From NCBI RefSeq assembly GCF_002849605.1, contig NZ_NPIB01000003.1, positions 186,001 to 250,000 on the forward strand: a stretch of DNA of 64,000 bases. The letters run 5' to 3'. Shown one piece after another: positions 1-9,537 of the stretch (its first letter is position 1; every line of letters starts with the position of its first letter). Under the pieces are notes generated by a model that did not search any database, was not told the origin of the DNA, and saw nothing but the letters and a program-made list of their open reading frames with translations. This stretch comes from Photobacterium carnosum (lineage in GTDB: Bacteria; Pseudomonadota; Gammaproteobacteria; Enterobacterales; Vibrionaceae). The translations under genes and the position numbers were made by a program.

Positions 1-56
1 ATGATGGTTCATGGGCAGAATGGGGTGCAAATGAGAAGTATCCAGTGGTTAAATAA
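1..56 (+). CDS. C-terminal end of a rhodanese-type sulfurtransferase (partial)
   Basis: Frame 3 encodes the last 17 residues of a protein, DGSWAEWGANEKYPVVK, ending at TAA (54-56). The DGSWAEWG motif is typical of the extreme C-terminus of 3-mercaptopyruvate/thiosulfate sulfurtransferases of the SseA type, which move sulfane sulfur using an active-site cysteine that lies outside this window. A clear terminator follows at 102-139. With only the tail visible, the family assignment is reasonable but the exact enzyme is not certain. Confidence 0.6.
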   Translation, partial: DGSWAEWGANEKYPVVK

Positions 57-101
57 CGGATTATTTTTTAAATAGTACAAAGAATAGTAATGATTCAAAT
101 C

Positions 102-139
102 GGCTTTTAGCGAGAAATTTCTTACTAAAAGCCTTTTTT
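102..139 (+). terminator. Rho-independent terminator after the sulfurtransferase gene
   Basis: GGCTTTTAG (102-110) pairs with CTAAAAGCC (125-133) and is followed by six T residues. It lies 46 bases after the upstream stop. From 140 to 413 I see no gene. That stretch presumably holds the ravA promoter, but I cannot assign its elements. Confidence 0.8.
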
Positions 140-413
140 ATATCTCACCGTAGTATCCCTGTTTTTGATTTGAAATTAAGATCGCTCGGCATTCGCTGAT
201 AATTCTTTAAAATATCCATGATATGACATCACTGATGTTGAACCAGTTATTGTAACGGTATTGTTAGCTTGAGCACTGAATGCTATTGATGTATCACGCA
301 TAAAATCATGATATAAGAGTTATAAGACAGCAACGTATTGGTGTGATTTCACATAATTAAACGCCATTTACGGTATACCATGTAGGGTAGGATAATAATT
401 CAAGGTTGGATAT

Positions 414-2069
414 ATGCTTACAGTAGCAACAGCGGCACCCAATAAAGCCATTTTATCAGAACGTATTCAAAAGCTGATTAATGGGCTTTCTAATGGTGTT
501 TATGAACGTGAAGAAACCATTAAATTATGTTTATTAGCCGCATTGGCTGGTGAAAGTGTTTTTTTGTTAGGTCCACCAGGTATTGCAAAAAGCTTAATTG
601 CAAAAAGATTAATTCAAGCATTTGATAATAGTAATTTTTTCGATTATTTAATGACTCGATTTTCAACCCCAGAAGAAGTATTTGGCCCATTATCAATTCA
701 AGAATTAAAAGATAACGGCAAGTATGTTCGTTTAATTGATGGTTACCTACCCACGGCTCAAGTCGTTTTTCTTGATGAAATCTGGAAAGCGGGCCCTGCG
801 ATTCTAAATACCTTATTAACTGTGGTGAATGAGCGGACATTTAAAAATGGTCAGGATATTCTACCGATACCTATGCGATTGTTGATTACCGCGTCAAATG
901 AATTACCCGATGCAGATAGTGGCCTAGACGCGCTATATGATCGTATGTTAGTTCGCGTGTTCGTTAACCGTATTCAAGAAAAACGTAATTTTAAATCAAT
1001 GTTAATGGGCGATAGCACAACGTTAACGGCGATTGATCCGTCACTAACGATCAAAGACGATGAATACCATAGCTGGCAAGCGCATATTGAAGATGTAACA
1101 TTAACTGACACCCTTTTTGAAAAAATTTATCAGCTAAAATCAATGATAGAAGCGCGTTCAGGAGAAAGCATTGCACAAGCAACAGATAGCGAGCTTTATA
1201 TTTCTGATCGCCGTTGGAAAAAATCAGTACGGTTACTAAAAGCGAGTGCCTTTTTTAACGGTCGTGATCATATCAATCCGTTAGACTTATTACTGTTACA
1301 AGATTGCTTATGGCATAGCCCTGAGTCGCGTAATGTGATTGTTAACATTATGAAAGAATTTGCGACTAAACATGCTTTTAATCAACAAGATGCTATTGCT
1401 GATGCTAAAGAAGCCCATGTTATTATTGATAATATTAACCAAGATATCTGCACCCAATTAGTTGTGACCTTTACCCGTGAAAGTACGATGCGTAAAGAAT
1501 GGTTTAAATATAACTTCGCAACGGCGACGCGATTTAATATTAATAACAACCCCCGCATGATTAAGTTAGTCATGCTACAACCTAACACTTCAGTATCAGA
1601 GCAAGAACTCGGTGATAGCCGGTGGGTGTATGTTGATGGTGATGAGTTTGATAAAAAAATTCGTACCGGGAAATGTGATATTTATGGCTTCGTGAATAAA
1701 AATACCCATTTATGCCGACTACAGTTTGAGATCGATGCTGAGAATCAATTGGTCATTAAAGACATTGCTAATCGTCCTGTTTTGGTCGGTGTTACTGGCA
1801 ATAAAGGCTTAACAACGACTCAGCAGCAACAATGGCAGCAACTGGTTGATCAAGCAATGGCTAAGATCACTGACTCTGAACATAATGTGATTAAAGCGCG
1901 CACTTCGTTCCATGGCGCATTACCGCATAATTTCATTAGTGGTGATTTTCCTACATTAATAGAACAAAGCCTTAATGATTGCGTTGATAAAGTCGCCGAT
2001 CTGAAATTAATAACTGAAAGAAGTGCTTTTAGAATTACGCATATGAATGAATATTTTTCTAAACAATGA
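414..2069 (+). CDS. ravA: RavA, MoxR-family AAA+ ATPase
   Basis: This is a 551-residue MoxR-type AAA+ ATPase. Walker A is GPPGIAKS (residues 53-60), Walker B ends in DE (121-122), and the sensor-1 region is LLITASNELP. The C-terminal part matches the extra discontinuous domain of RavA, and the length is near that of E. coli RavA (about 500 aa). In E. coli RavA forms hexamers, binds the inducible lysine decarboxylase, and works with ViaA on respiratory complexes and fumarate reductase. The vWA partner viaA follows about 70 bases downstream in the same direction, which is the usual pairing. The start is the only ATG near the N-terminus, and its ribosome site is weak (AAGG). Identification is by motif, domain order and neighbour. 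Confidence 0.92.
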   Translation: MLTVATAAPNKAILSERIQKLINGLSNGVYEREETIKLCLLAALAGESVFLLGPPGIAKSLIAKRLIQAFDNSNFFDYLMTRFSTPEEVFGPLSIQELKDNGKYVRLIDGYLPTAQVVFLDEIWKAGPAILNTLLTVVNERTFKNGQDILPIPMRLLITASNELPDADSGLDALYDRMLVRVFVNRIQEKRNFKSMLMGDSTTLTAIDPSLTIKDDEYHSWQAHIEDVTLTDTLFEKIYQLKSMIEARSGESIAQATDSELYISDRRWKKSVRLLKASAFFNGRDHINPLDLLLLQDCLWHSPESRNVIVNIMKEFATKHAFNQQDAIADAKEAHVIIDNINQDICTQLVVTFTRESTMRKEWFKYNFATATRFNINNNPRMIKLVMLQPNTSVSEQELGDSRWVYVDGDEFDKKIRTGKCDIYGFVNKNTHLCRLQFEIDAENQLVIKDIANRPVLVGVTGNKGLTTTQQQQWQQLVDQAMAKITDSEHNVIKARTSFHGALPHNFISGDFPTLIEQSLNDCVDKVADLKLITERSAFRITHMNEYFSKQ

Positions 2070-2137
2070 TTGTTGGAATAAGAAAATACCGTTGTATAGC
2101 TCTGTGTGATAATAAATAAAGTAAAGGATTGATGCTT

Positions 2138-3595
2138 ATGCCTGTATCTGAAGGGTTAAATTTTGCTTTGATGCTTGCTGAGTCAGGTATTATTGATACT
2201 GCTGTAAATGAAGTGATGCTTAGGCCACAACTTCTTATGGCAGCAGAAGCCAGCCCAGGTGTTAAAACCGCCATGAAAAATCAAATTATGAAGTGGCGTG
2301 GGCAGATGATCAAAAAAACCGCCAAAGGCACGGTCGTTGAACAATTCAGTGATGAGATTAATTTATACCAACAAGTATGCACATGGAATAAAGAGTACTT
2401 TTTTGCTCACTCCGAGCAGATTATTAAGCAACTTGAAGGGCAGTCAGCATTCTATTTTAAGGCGAAAAGTTTATTAGCAACCGAGCAGAATAAACATAAC
2501 CCCATGTTCCAACGTTTCTTTTGTGATAAATGGTATGACTACCTAGCCTATGCATTGCGAGAAGCGCAAGAGTCGGAAGTTGAAGAACAAAAAGATCAAT
2601 TATTACAAGATCTGTATCAACGCATTGAAACCATGAAAAAAATGGCAACAGTAACCGATGCTGGTGATGTCAGTAAAGCGGGGCGTTTGTGGGATATGGC
2701 ACAAGCAAAGCTGACTAAAACTGATGTTGATGTGATGAAGAAAATTGCTGCTTTTTTAAAAAAGAACAATGGTCTTCAAGATATTGCTGAAAAATTAGGC
2801 CGTATGGCCAATGAAGTTGATGATCCCAATAAAGAGCGGGTGAAAGCCGAACAAATGAAGCTGGTGGAAGAAATCAGTGACAATGTCACCGACGATATTG
2901 TTGGGATCCATGAAAGTGATGATTTAACCAAGCTATTGCCTAATGAAGCGATGTTTTTAGCGTATCCTGAGCTTGAAGTGATTTTTTATAAGCACTTAGC
3001 CGATAAGCGGTTAATGAATTATCGAATGCAAGGTACTCAACGTAAATTGCGAAAAGTAAAAGCCTTTCAGCGGCAAACCAAACAGGTTGATCAACCTAAA
3101 GGTCCTTTTATTGTTTGCATTGATGCATCAGGTTCGATGTCGGGTTATCCTGAAAACTGCGCAAAAGCATTGGCTTACGGGTTAATGCAAATAGCACTTG
3201 TTGAAGAACGTGACTGCTTTGTCATTATGTTCTCAACGCAACAAATCACTTATGAACTGACCAAGCAAGATGGTTTACATGAAGTGGTTAACTTCTTGTC
3301 ATATTCATTTCATGGCGGCACCGATCTTGGACCCGTATTGGATCAGTCAATTGATCTGATGGCGGCGGGTAAATATAAAAATGCCGATTTGGTGGTATTG
3401 TCTGATTTTATTGCGCCAAGCCAACCTGAAGTAATGCAATCGCGAGTTCAAAAGCTAAAGCAGCAGAAAAACCGTTTCCATGCGGTGAATTTATCTAAAT
3501 ATGGTAACCCAGAGTTATTGGAATTGTTTGATCATTGTTGGTCTTATCATCCGTCGACATTAAGCCAACTTGGGCGTTTATTTAAATTACGTTAA
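2138..3595 (+). CDS. viaA: ViaA, von Willebrand factor A partner of RavA
   Basis: This is a protein of about 485 residues with a helical N-terminal half and a C-terminal vWA domain. The MIDAS motif is DASGSMSG (from about residue 329), followed by the threonine motif GGTDLGPVLD. ViaA stimulates RavA ATPase activity and links it to membrane respiratory enzymes in E. coli. Three in-frame starts are possible: TTG 2129, ATG 2132 and ATG 2138. I chose ATG 2138 because AAAGGA lies at a normal distance, but ATG 2132 is also plausible. It is co-directional with ravA and the two probably form one transcript. Confidence 0.9.
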   Translation: MPVSEGLNFALMLAESGIIDTAVNEVMLRPQLLMAAEASPGVKTAMKNQIMKWRGQMIKKTAKGTVVEQFSDEINLYQQVCTWNKEYFFAHSEQIIKQLEGQSAFYFKAKSLLATEQNKHNPMFQRFFCDKWYDYLAYALREAQESEVEEQKDQLLQDLYQRIETMKKMATVTDAGDVSKAGRLWDMAQAKLTKTDVDVMKKIAAFLKKNNGLQDIAEKLGRMANEVDDPNKERVKAEQMKLVEEISDNVTDDIVGIHESDDLTKLLPNEAMFLAYPELEVIFYKHLADKRLMNYRMQGTQRKLRKVKAFQRQTKQVDQPKGPFIVCIDASGSMSGYPENCAKALAYGLMQIALVEERDCFVIMFSTQQITYELTKQDGLHEVVNFLSYSFHGGTDLGPVLDQSIDLMAAGKYKNADLVVLSDFIAPSQPEVMQSRVQKLKQQKNRFHAVNLSKYGNPELLELFDHCWSYHPSTLSQLGRLFKLR

Positions 3596-3693
3596 TGATG
3601 TATATTTTATTGCAAATATTCTAAGGAGTACATAAGTGCTCCTTTTTGTTGTGTATCTGTTTTTTGTAACGATTGTCATTATAAAGACACTGG

Positions 3694-4827
3694 CTATTTA
3701 ATCTTGAAATATTCAGTTAATGCTTTTTTCCATTGATTACTTTTACGAAATTGCAATAGTTCTCGATTGATTTCTTCATCATAAGGGCTGTTTTCTCCCA
3801 ATACGATACCGTAGTTTTGTTTTTCAAATTGATAAGGAAGCACTTGTAATTGTTCGTAATTGCCTTTGTTTTTCGCCATTTTTATTTGATATCTTAAAAT
3901 AGCATCATCATCGACAATCGCTTCAATTTCGCCGTTATCTAAAGCCAATAGCATTGCGGCAACTGTTGGGTAGGTTTTATGGCTAATACTATGGTTTGTT
4001 AAAAACTCAGAAGAGGTTGATGATTGTTTTGCGCCAGTAGTGACATTGTCTAAATCATTGGGGCTTTTAATATCGCTATTTATTAGTACTACAGTGAACG
4101 AACTTGCTAGAACAGCGGTAATACTCGCAATAAATAATGTTGTAAAAACCGCTAATAATACCGTGATCACACGTCCGGTTAATGTTTTAAATTCATAATA
4201 ATTAAACGGACCTTTGGTGATAAATAATAATCCTAAGATAAACCCTTCAACTAATCGTGCTGAACGTGATTGCATTGAATAAAGTTTGTCGTTAACCCGA
4301 TGTTCAAGTCTATAATATATTCCACCAACAACTGCGGCAGTTATTGAGATAATTGCCAGAATCTGTAAGAGTTTTTTATTGAAAACAATACTGGTAAAGG
4401 TTTCCCAATGACTTTTTTGCTTAACAGCAATGGCTAGATTTGTTTCATAAAAAGAGTGTGAAAAATCTAATATTTCTTCACGTTCAGGTGTAATAGAAAT
4501 ACACGATAATCCAATATCAAGCTTACCACTGGCAACCTCTGCAAGCAGGTCTTTGAGGGGTAACACTTTAACCGTATAGTTTAAATTAAGTTTGGTGGCG
4601 ATATTATCCCACAGTAAAAAACTTAACCCTTGATAGTTATTGGTATCGTCCGTTATCACAAACGGGGGGCAAGCATAGGTGCCTACTTGTAACGTCTTAC
4701 TGTTAATGGGGGCTTTTGCGTATGTATTCGCAGAGTAAAATATAACGATAATACTGAAGGCTGTAATAAAAAATAATGAGAAAAAACCGAAATGAGATGG
4801 CTGAGATGATGGGGCGATAATTGTCAT
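3694..4827 (-). CDS. Ionotropic glutamate receptor-like ligand-gated channel protein
   Basis: This 377-residue protein has the order: signal or anchor segment (about 13-35), first lobe of a family-3 solute-binding domain (about 45-145, including [17 protein letters not shown]), membrane segment (about 153-171), a short hydrophobic pore-like loop (about 193-206), membrane segment (about 219-249), second ligand-binding lobe (about 250-370). A binding domain interrupted by a TM-P-loop-TM unit is the layout of bacterial glutamate-receptor channels such as GluR0. The pore loop lacks the TVGYG potassium filter, so ion selectivity cannot be inferred. It is transcribed alone, convergent with viaA. 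A simple membrane-anchored amino-acid-binding protein is the alternative. Confidence 0.75.
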   Translation of the reverse strand: MTIIAPSSQPSHFGFFSLFFITAFSIIVIFYSANTYAKAPINSKTLQVGTYACPPFVITDDTNNYQGLSFLLWDNIATKLNLNYTVKVLPLKDLLAEVASGKLDIGLSCISITPEREEILDFSHSFYETNLAIAVKQKSHWETFTSIVFNKKLLQILAIISITAAVVGGIYYRLEHRVNDKLYSMQSRSARLVEGFILGLLFITKGPFNYYEFKTLTGRVITVLLAVFTTLFIASITAVLASSFTVVLINSDIKSPNDLDNVTTGAKQSSTSSEFLTNHSISHKTYPTVAAMLLALDNGEIEAIVDDDAILRYQIKMAKNKGNYEQLQVLPYQFEKQNYGIVLGENSPYDEEINRELLQFRKSNQWKKALTEYFKIK

Positions 4828-5115
4828 AGCATCACTCCTAGCAAAATGAGGACATCTTTAAGTATAAGTAATTTTTTAAATATCATAGATATTACAGCGG
4901 AAAATACACATGATGGTTTAGTGATATTCTCAAATGGATGTGGCATATTTTCGCGTTGGATATTAGGGTTAATCGTAAATTTAAGCACTAACATGATAAT
5001 TGTTAGCCGCTATTGGGTGTTTTTTGTGCATTTGCTCATTAAGATGCTAAGGTTATTAGGGTTTAGCATGTACAATGCTGCGCTTAATTGTATTTTATTT
5101 CTGCGAGTAGCAAAG

Positions 5116-6138
5116 ATGACCCAAAAGAAAGCCGCACAGCCTAAACAAGGCTTACACCCACGTAACCCACACCGTGCGCGTTATGATTTTGCGACCCTAA
5201 CTCAAGCAACACCTGAACTGGCGCAATATGTTAGTGAAAATGCTTATGGGGATCTTTCCGTAAACTTCTCTGATCCACTCGCAGTTAAAACGTTAAATAA
5301 AGCGTTATTAAAGCATTTCTATCATATCGATTACTGGGATATTCCTGCGGGTTTCTTATGTCCGCCAATTCCTGGTCGTGCTGATTACATTCATTATATT
5401 GCAGATTTATTAGCACAATCTAATGGTGGCGTTATTCCTGAAGGTAAAGGCGTGCGTGGTTTAGATATCGGTATTGGTGCTAACTGTGTTTATCCTATTA
5501 TTGGTCATCGTGCGTATGGCTGGCAGTTTGTAGGCTCTGAGATTGATGTTTTAGCGGTTAAATCAGCGAAATTTATTGCTGCTAGCAATGCTAAACTAAA
5601 AGGTGCTATTCAAATTCGTCTTCAAAATCAGGCAGATAATATCTTTACCGATATGATTGATGATGAAGAAATGTTTGATTTCACTATGTGTAATCCACCA
5701 TTCCACGGCTCAGAAGAAGAAGCGATGGCTGTCTCTGAACGTAAAGTACGTAATCTAACGACTAACTCAAACAAAAAGCGTCAAGCACATGGTCGTAGTA
5801 ATAAGCTTTCGGCATTTAATGCGAAATCTGAGTCAACAACGCCAGTGCTTAACTTTGGTGGTCAAAAGGCTGAATTGTGGTGTACAGGTGGCGAAGTTGG
5901 TTTCATTAAAAAGATGATCAACCAAAGTGCGACCAAAGCGACACAATGTTTCTGGTTTACGACACTTGTTTCTAAGAAAGAAAACCTTGGTGTGCTTTAT
6001 AAGCAACTTGAAAAAGTAAGCGCATTCCAAGTAAAAACCATTGAAATGTCACAAGGGCAGAAAATCTCTCGTGTTGTTGCATGGACGTTCTTAAACGAAG
6101 AACAACAAGCAGAATGGCAAGCAGAACGCTGGGCATAA
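5116..6138 (+). CDS. rlmF: RlmF, 23S rRNA A1618 N6-methyltransferase
   Basis: The protein (340 aa from ATG 5116) matches the RlmF/YbiN family, which uses S-adenosylmethionine to methylate N6 of A1618 in 23S rRNA. Visible signatures are [12 protein letters not shown] (SAM-binding motif I) and the adenine-methyltransferase motif NPPF (from residue 193). The reading frame is open back to 4846, but those 90 extra residues are hydrophobic, do not belong to the family, and overlap the promoter region of the divergent channel gene. I therefore start at [13 protein letters not shown] terminator follows directly. Confidence 0.93.
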   Translation: MTQKKAAQPKQGLHPRNPHRARYDFATLTQATPELAQYVSENAYGDLSVNFSDPLAVKTLNKALLKHFYHIDYWDIPAGFLCPPIPGRADYIHYIADLLAQSNGGVIPEGKGVRGLDIGIGANCVYPIIGHRAYGWQFVGSEIDVLAVKSAKFIAASNAKLKGAIQIRLQNQADNIFTDMIDDEEMFDFTMCNPPFHGSEEEAMAVSERKVRNLTTNSNKKRQAHGRSNKLSAFNAKSESTTPVLNFGGQKAELWCTGGEVGFIKKMINQSATKATQCFWFTTLVSKKENLGVLYKQLEKVSAFQVKTIEMSQGQKISRVVAWTFLNEEQQAEWQAERWA

Positions 6139-6169
6139 TGTTTCAGTAATAGATAATTGTATTGATAAT

Positions 6170-6210
6170 AAGCGACCTTGATGGTCGCTTTTTTTATGGC
6201 TGCTATTTAG
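6170..6210 (+). repeat. Left copy of terminator repeat flanking the dynamin operon
   Basis: The 28 bases at 6183-6210 (GGTCGC, seven T, then ATGGCTGCTATTTAG) recur at 13957-13984 with one mismatch. The 15 bases at 6170-6184 recur at 13902-13916, also with one mismatch. The two copies lie either side of the whole five-gene operon. Confidence 0.8.
6171..6195 (+). terminator. Terminator of rlmF
   Basis: AGCGACC (6171-6177) and GGTCGCT (6183-6189) form a stem with a five-base loop, followed by a run of T to 6195. The same sequence, with a longer stem inserted, reappears at the end of the dynamin operon (13902-13984). Confidence 0.85.
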
Positions 6211-6310
6211 AGTTATAATTTATTTTGTACTGACTAAATATCAAAATTCATTATTTTCGTTTAGATTTTGTGATTATATGCAACTAATTCACATTTGACA
6301 GTAGGGGCAT

Positions 6311-6359
6311 TTGTATTAATAAGAGTATAGTCAATAAAAATATACTCTTATTAATACAA
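6311..6359 (+). promoter_or_regulatory. Perfect 19-bp inverted repeat ahead of the dynamin operon
   Basis: The arm at 6311-6329 (TTGTATTAATAAGAGTATA) is perfectly repeated in inverse at 6341-6359 with an 11-base spacer. The right arm touches the ribosome site AAAGGA (about 6358-6363) of the first gene (ATG 6373). A consensus -35 hexamer TTGACA lies at 6295-6300, so any -10 element would fall inside the left arm. The element could be a repressor operator or an RNA hairpin in the leader. Without a T tract it is not a normal terminator. Confidence 0.75.
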
Positions 6360-6372
6360 AGGATTATATCTA

Positions 6373-8019
6373 ATGGAAATCAGCTGGTTGACGCCTCAAT
6401 CTCTTTCTCAAATCCAACGATTAACTCAATACTATGGCAGCGAAGAACAACTGAACGCCATCATTACTGCGCATAATGAATTTAAAGTTAGGTTGCCGTT
6501 GGTTGGTGCTTTCAGCGCTGGTAAATCGACATTGTTGAACGCTTTTTTAGGTGAAAAACTACTTGCTGTTCAAGTAAATCCTGAAACATGTTTAGCAACT
6601 GAAATTCATTATGGTGCAACTGAGACTATTCAATTAATGAATGAAGTCGGTGTTGTATGTCAACTTAACCGTGAACAGCTTAAAAACCAAGAATTTCCAA
6701 TTAAAAATAATAAATTAACGCATTGGGTTGATATTGCTATTCCTCATTCTGAATTGCAAAAAGTACCTGAGTTAGTGTTAGTGGATATGCCAGGGTGGGA
6801 ATCAGGTATTGCGCAACATGGTCAAGCAATTGATGGTTATGTAAACCGCAGTGGCGCATATTGCCTTGTCGTGAGTGCCGAAGAAGGTGATTTACGTGAA
6901 AGTCTTAAACGTTTACTTGCTGAGCTAAAGATTTACCAAATGCCTGTCGTGTTAATTATCACTAAATGTGACAAACGATTACCTGAAGACATTCCTGCCT
7001 TAAAAGAAAAAATCACACAATCAGTAACCGATGTTTTAGGTGAAGCACCAATTGATGTTATTACCATCGCAGCAAGGAAAAAGAACATTACAGGATTTGC
7101 ACCAGCGATTGAGCGAGTGAATGGTAAAGCTGATGTCATTTATAAAAATAGCGTTGGTACTCAGTTTGTAAATTGGCTAAATAGTGCTGCTCAACAGATT
7201 AATGTGTTATTGAATCAAGATAACCTAACATTAGAACAGTCTCGTCAAGAGTGTGCCCAGATCCCTGAAGAATTAGCGGCACTGAAAGTACAACTCCAAC
7301 AGTTAGCACAACAAATCGATGAAATAGTACCGATTTGTTCTGATGCGATAAATCGTAATATGCAGTCAGCATTGGCTTCCCAATTAGATAGTTTAACCCG
7401 TTCTGCACTTCGTGGTGGCGATATAGATGGCATTGTTGGTAGCGCGTTACGACAAGCCTTTCTATCAGGTGTTGAACAGGATTTTAAACCTCGAATTACA
7501 CGTACGATTAAGGCTTTTCAAAATATAAATGATTTAGCACCTAGTGCGATCAATATTCAGTCTGATTTTCAAGCATCACCACAAGGTGAAAGCTATTCAG
7601 GTATCTTTAATCAAGGTGTCGCGTTAGCTATTGCAAAAGTATTGAGCTTAATTCCAGTATTAAAGCCATTTAGTCTGATTATTCATGGTTTAGCCTCGAT
7701 ATTTATGAGTAATACTGAGCAACAATATCGCCAAGAACAACAGCAAGAGGAAGCGAAGCAATATGTGCTAAATACGCTTATCCCTCAAATATTAAACCAA
7801 ACACAAAGCACAGTGAGCAACAACTTGAATCAATTGGCTGATCAAATAAAGCAAGAGTTGAATCAGGAAACAGAACGTAACGCAGCAGAAAAGCAGCGTG
7901 CCCTAGAAACGCTTCAGCAAAATTTACAAAAAAATGAAGCTGAGTATCAAGCTCAGTGTCAGCAATATAATGAAGACTTAGTCATTGCCACTGATTTACT
8001 CGAGCAATGTAAAGGATAA
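6373..8019 (+). CDS. Dynamin-like GTPase (first of operon)
   Basis: This is a 548-residue dynamin-family GTPase. Visible elements are the P-loop GAFSAGKST (45-53), a likely switch threonine after it (ETCLATEI), G3 motif DMPG (138-141) and G4 motif TKCD (197-200). After the GTPase domain come helical segments with a hydrophobic stretch (about residues 410-440, rich in I/L/A with ALAIAKVLSLIPVLKPF), a candidate membrane-interacting paddle, and then a Gln/Glu-rich coiled coil to the C-terminus. Bacterial dynamin-like proteins bind and remodel membranes. The start follows a good AAAGGA site. Three bases separate it from the next GTPase gene. Its closest named homologue is not clear to me. Confidence 0.85.
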   Translation: MEISWLTPQSLSQIQRLTQYYGSEEQLNAIITAHNEFKVRLPLVGAFSAGKSTLLNAFLGEKLLAVQVNPETCLATEIHYGATETIQLMNEVGVVCQLNREQLKNQEFPIKNNKLTHWVDIAIPHSELQKVPELVLVDMPGWESGIAQHGQAIDGYVNRSGAYCLVVSAEEGDLRESLKRLLAELKIYQMPVVLIITKCDKRLPEDIPALKEKITQSVTDVLGEAPIDVITIAARKKNITGFAPAIERVNGKADVIYKNSVGTQFVNWLNSAAQQINVLLNQDNLTLEQSRQECAQIPEELAALKVQLQQLAQQIDEIVPICSDAINRNMQSALASQLDSLTRSALRGGDIDGIVGSALRQAFLSGVEQDFKPRITRTIKAFQNINDLAPSAINIQSDFQASPQGESYSGIFNQGVALAIAKVLSLIPVLKPFSLIIHGLASIFMSNTEQQYRQEQQQEEAKQYVLNTLIPQILNQTQSTVSNNLNQLADQIKQELNQETERNAAEKQRALETLQQNLQKNEAEYQAQCQQYNEDLVIATDLLEQCKG

Positions 8020-8022
8020 AAC

Positions 8023-9537
8023 ATGTCCCCCTTAGATTTAAAAACAAATTTGTCGCATGACCAATTATTAGAACGTTATCAACTACTGTGCAAAGCGTGT
8101 TCGTCTGATAGCAGTATTGATGCGAATTTAAAGAGTGAACTTGCCGCGTTAGAACAATTAATTAAACATGATTTAGTTGAACTAACCCGTAAAGGTTGTC
8201 CAGATAACATCACTGATATTCTCAAAGCAATGGATAACGAATTAGTGCGTTTCCGTGAGTTTTGTGAATTTCCATCGTTAGCGACTAAATCTGTAGTTGG
8301 TATCGGTGGTGGTTTTAGTGCGGGTAAATCAAGTTTTATTAATAAGTTGATTGGGCATAAATGCTTAGTGGCTGAAGTTGATCCTACAACCTCTATGCCA
8401 GCTTATGTAATGAAAGGGCAAGACGAGACTATTCAAGCGATTAATACCAATAATTGTGCGATTACGTTAACCCAAGCTGAGTTTTCGAGTTTAACCCACG
8501 AAGAAAAGCTTATTTACGGTAGCCAAGTCGGGCGAATGTTAAAATCTGCTTTTATTACGTTACCTGATTTCCAGTGGCAGAACCTAGCAATTTTAGATAC
8601 ACCTGGGTATTCAAAGCCTGAAGATCAAAACTGGAATGAACGTACTGATGCTAACTTAGCGAAAGCACAGCTAAACAGTGCTAACTATATTGTTTGGGTG
8701 GTATCGGCTGAAGCGGGTGTGATCTCTGAAGATGATATTAAGTTTTTAGATTCACTTGATAAGAAGATACCTAAGTATGTATTAGTCTCTCGTGCTGATA
8801 AGCGTACTGAAGAAGATGTACCGAAAATTATTGAGCTGATTAAAACTACATTAGCTAATCGTGGCGTGAATGTAATTGATGTTGTGCCATTTTCTACTCG
8901 TAAACGTGCGAAATATTCATTAGAGCCTGTTATTGCACAAATGGATGCGTGGAATGAAACGCTAACCGTATTACAGTTTGCTCAAAATTTTAAGCGTCAG
9001 TTTTTAGCATATCAATCGTTTCTTGAAGAAGAACAACGCTTAGGTAATCGACGTTTACATAAATTAAATCGTATTCTAACGCTGGCTGATGACGATGAGC
9101 TAACGTCAGATGCTAACGACTTGATTGAGTTAGTAAAACAAGAACTACAACAATTAACACAGCTTAAAGATAATTTAGCATCGTTAAACCATGTGTTTTT
9201 TACTAAGTTGAAAAAAATTGGTGATCGTGCCGGTGTGCCATTACCCGAGCCAAATGCGCTTGAGTTAATGGACTTAAAGGAAATTGATTTATTAGGCATG
9301 TTGCGTCAAATTCGTGAAGAACAAGGCTTGGAAGAGCCGATCATAAATCCATTTGCTGATTTATTCTCACAGCCCATTAATCCTAAAGTTATTGCGCGTA
9401 TTTTACGAAGAGAAACGCCACCTGATTATGGTTTTGATGCGTTAATGACTGGAGAATTATTTAATCAATTACCGCAGTTATTACGCCAAGCACAACCTGT
9501 TGATGACATTATAAAATTATTGGATGAAGTAAAATGA
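8023..9537 (+). CDS. Dynamin-like GTPase (second of operon)
   Basis: This is a 504-residue GTPase with a helical N-terminal extension (about 1-85), P-loop GGFSAGKSS (96-104), G2 region TTSMPAYV, G3 DTPG (192-195) and G4-like SRADK (256-260). The C-terminal half is helical and ends without an obvious membrane segment. The GTPase core resembles that of the preceding gene, so the two may act as a heteromeric pair, as many bacterial dynamin-like proteins are encoded in pairs. Its stop overlaps the next start in an ATGA arrangement, indicating translational coupling. The precise role is unknown. Confidence 0.85.
   Translation: MSPLDLKTNLSHDQLLERYQLLCKACSSDSSIDANLKSELAALEQLIKHDLVELTRKGCPDNITDILKAMDNELVRFREFCEFPSLATKSVVGIGGGFSAGKSSFINKLIGHKCLVAEVDPTTSMPAYVMKGQDETIQAINTNNCAITLTQAEFSSLTHEEKLIYGSQVGRMLKSAFITLPDFQWQNLAILDTPGYSKPEDQNWNERTDANLAKAQLNSANYIVWVVSAEAGVISEDDIKFLDSLDKKIPKYVLVSRADKRTEEDVPKIIELIKTTLANRGVNVIDVVPFSTRKRAKYSLEPVIAQMDAWNETLTVLQFAQNFKRQFLAYQSFLEEEQRLGNRRLHKLNRILTLADDDELTSDANDLIELVKQELQQLTQLKDNLASLNHVFFTKLKKIGDRAGVPLPEPNALELMDLKEIDLLGMLRQIREEQGLEEPIINPFADLFSQPINPKVIARILRRETPPDYGFDALMTGELFNQLPQLLRQAQPVDDIIKLLDEVK

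Noticed and set aside
4846-5115. N-terminal extension of RlmF
   Set aside because: The 90 extra residues are hydrophobic and unlike the family, and overlap the upstream promoter region of the divergent gene.
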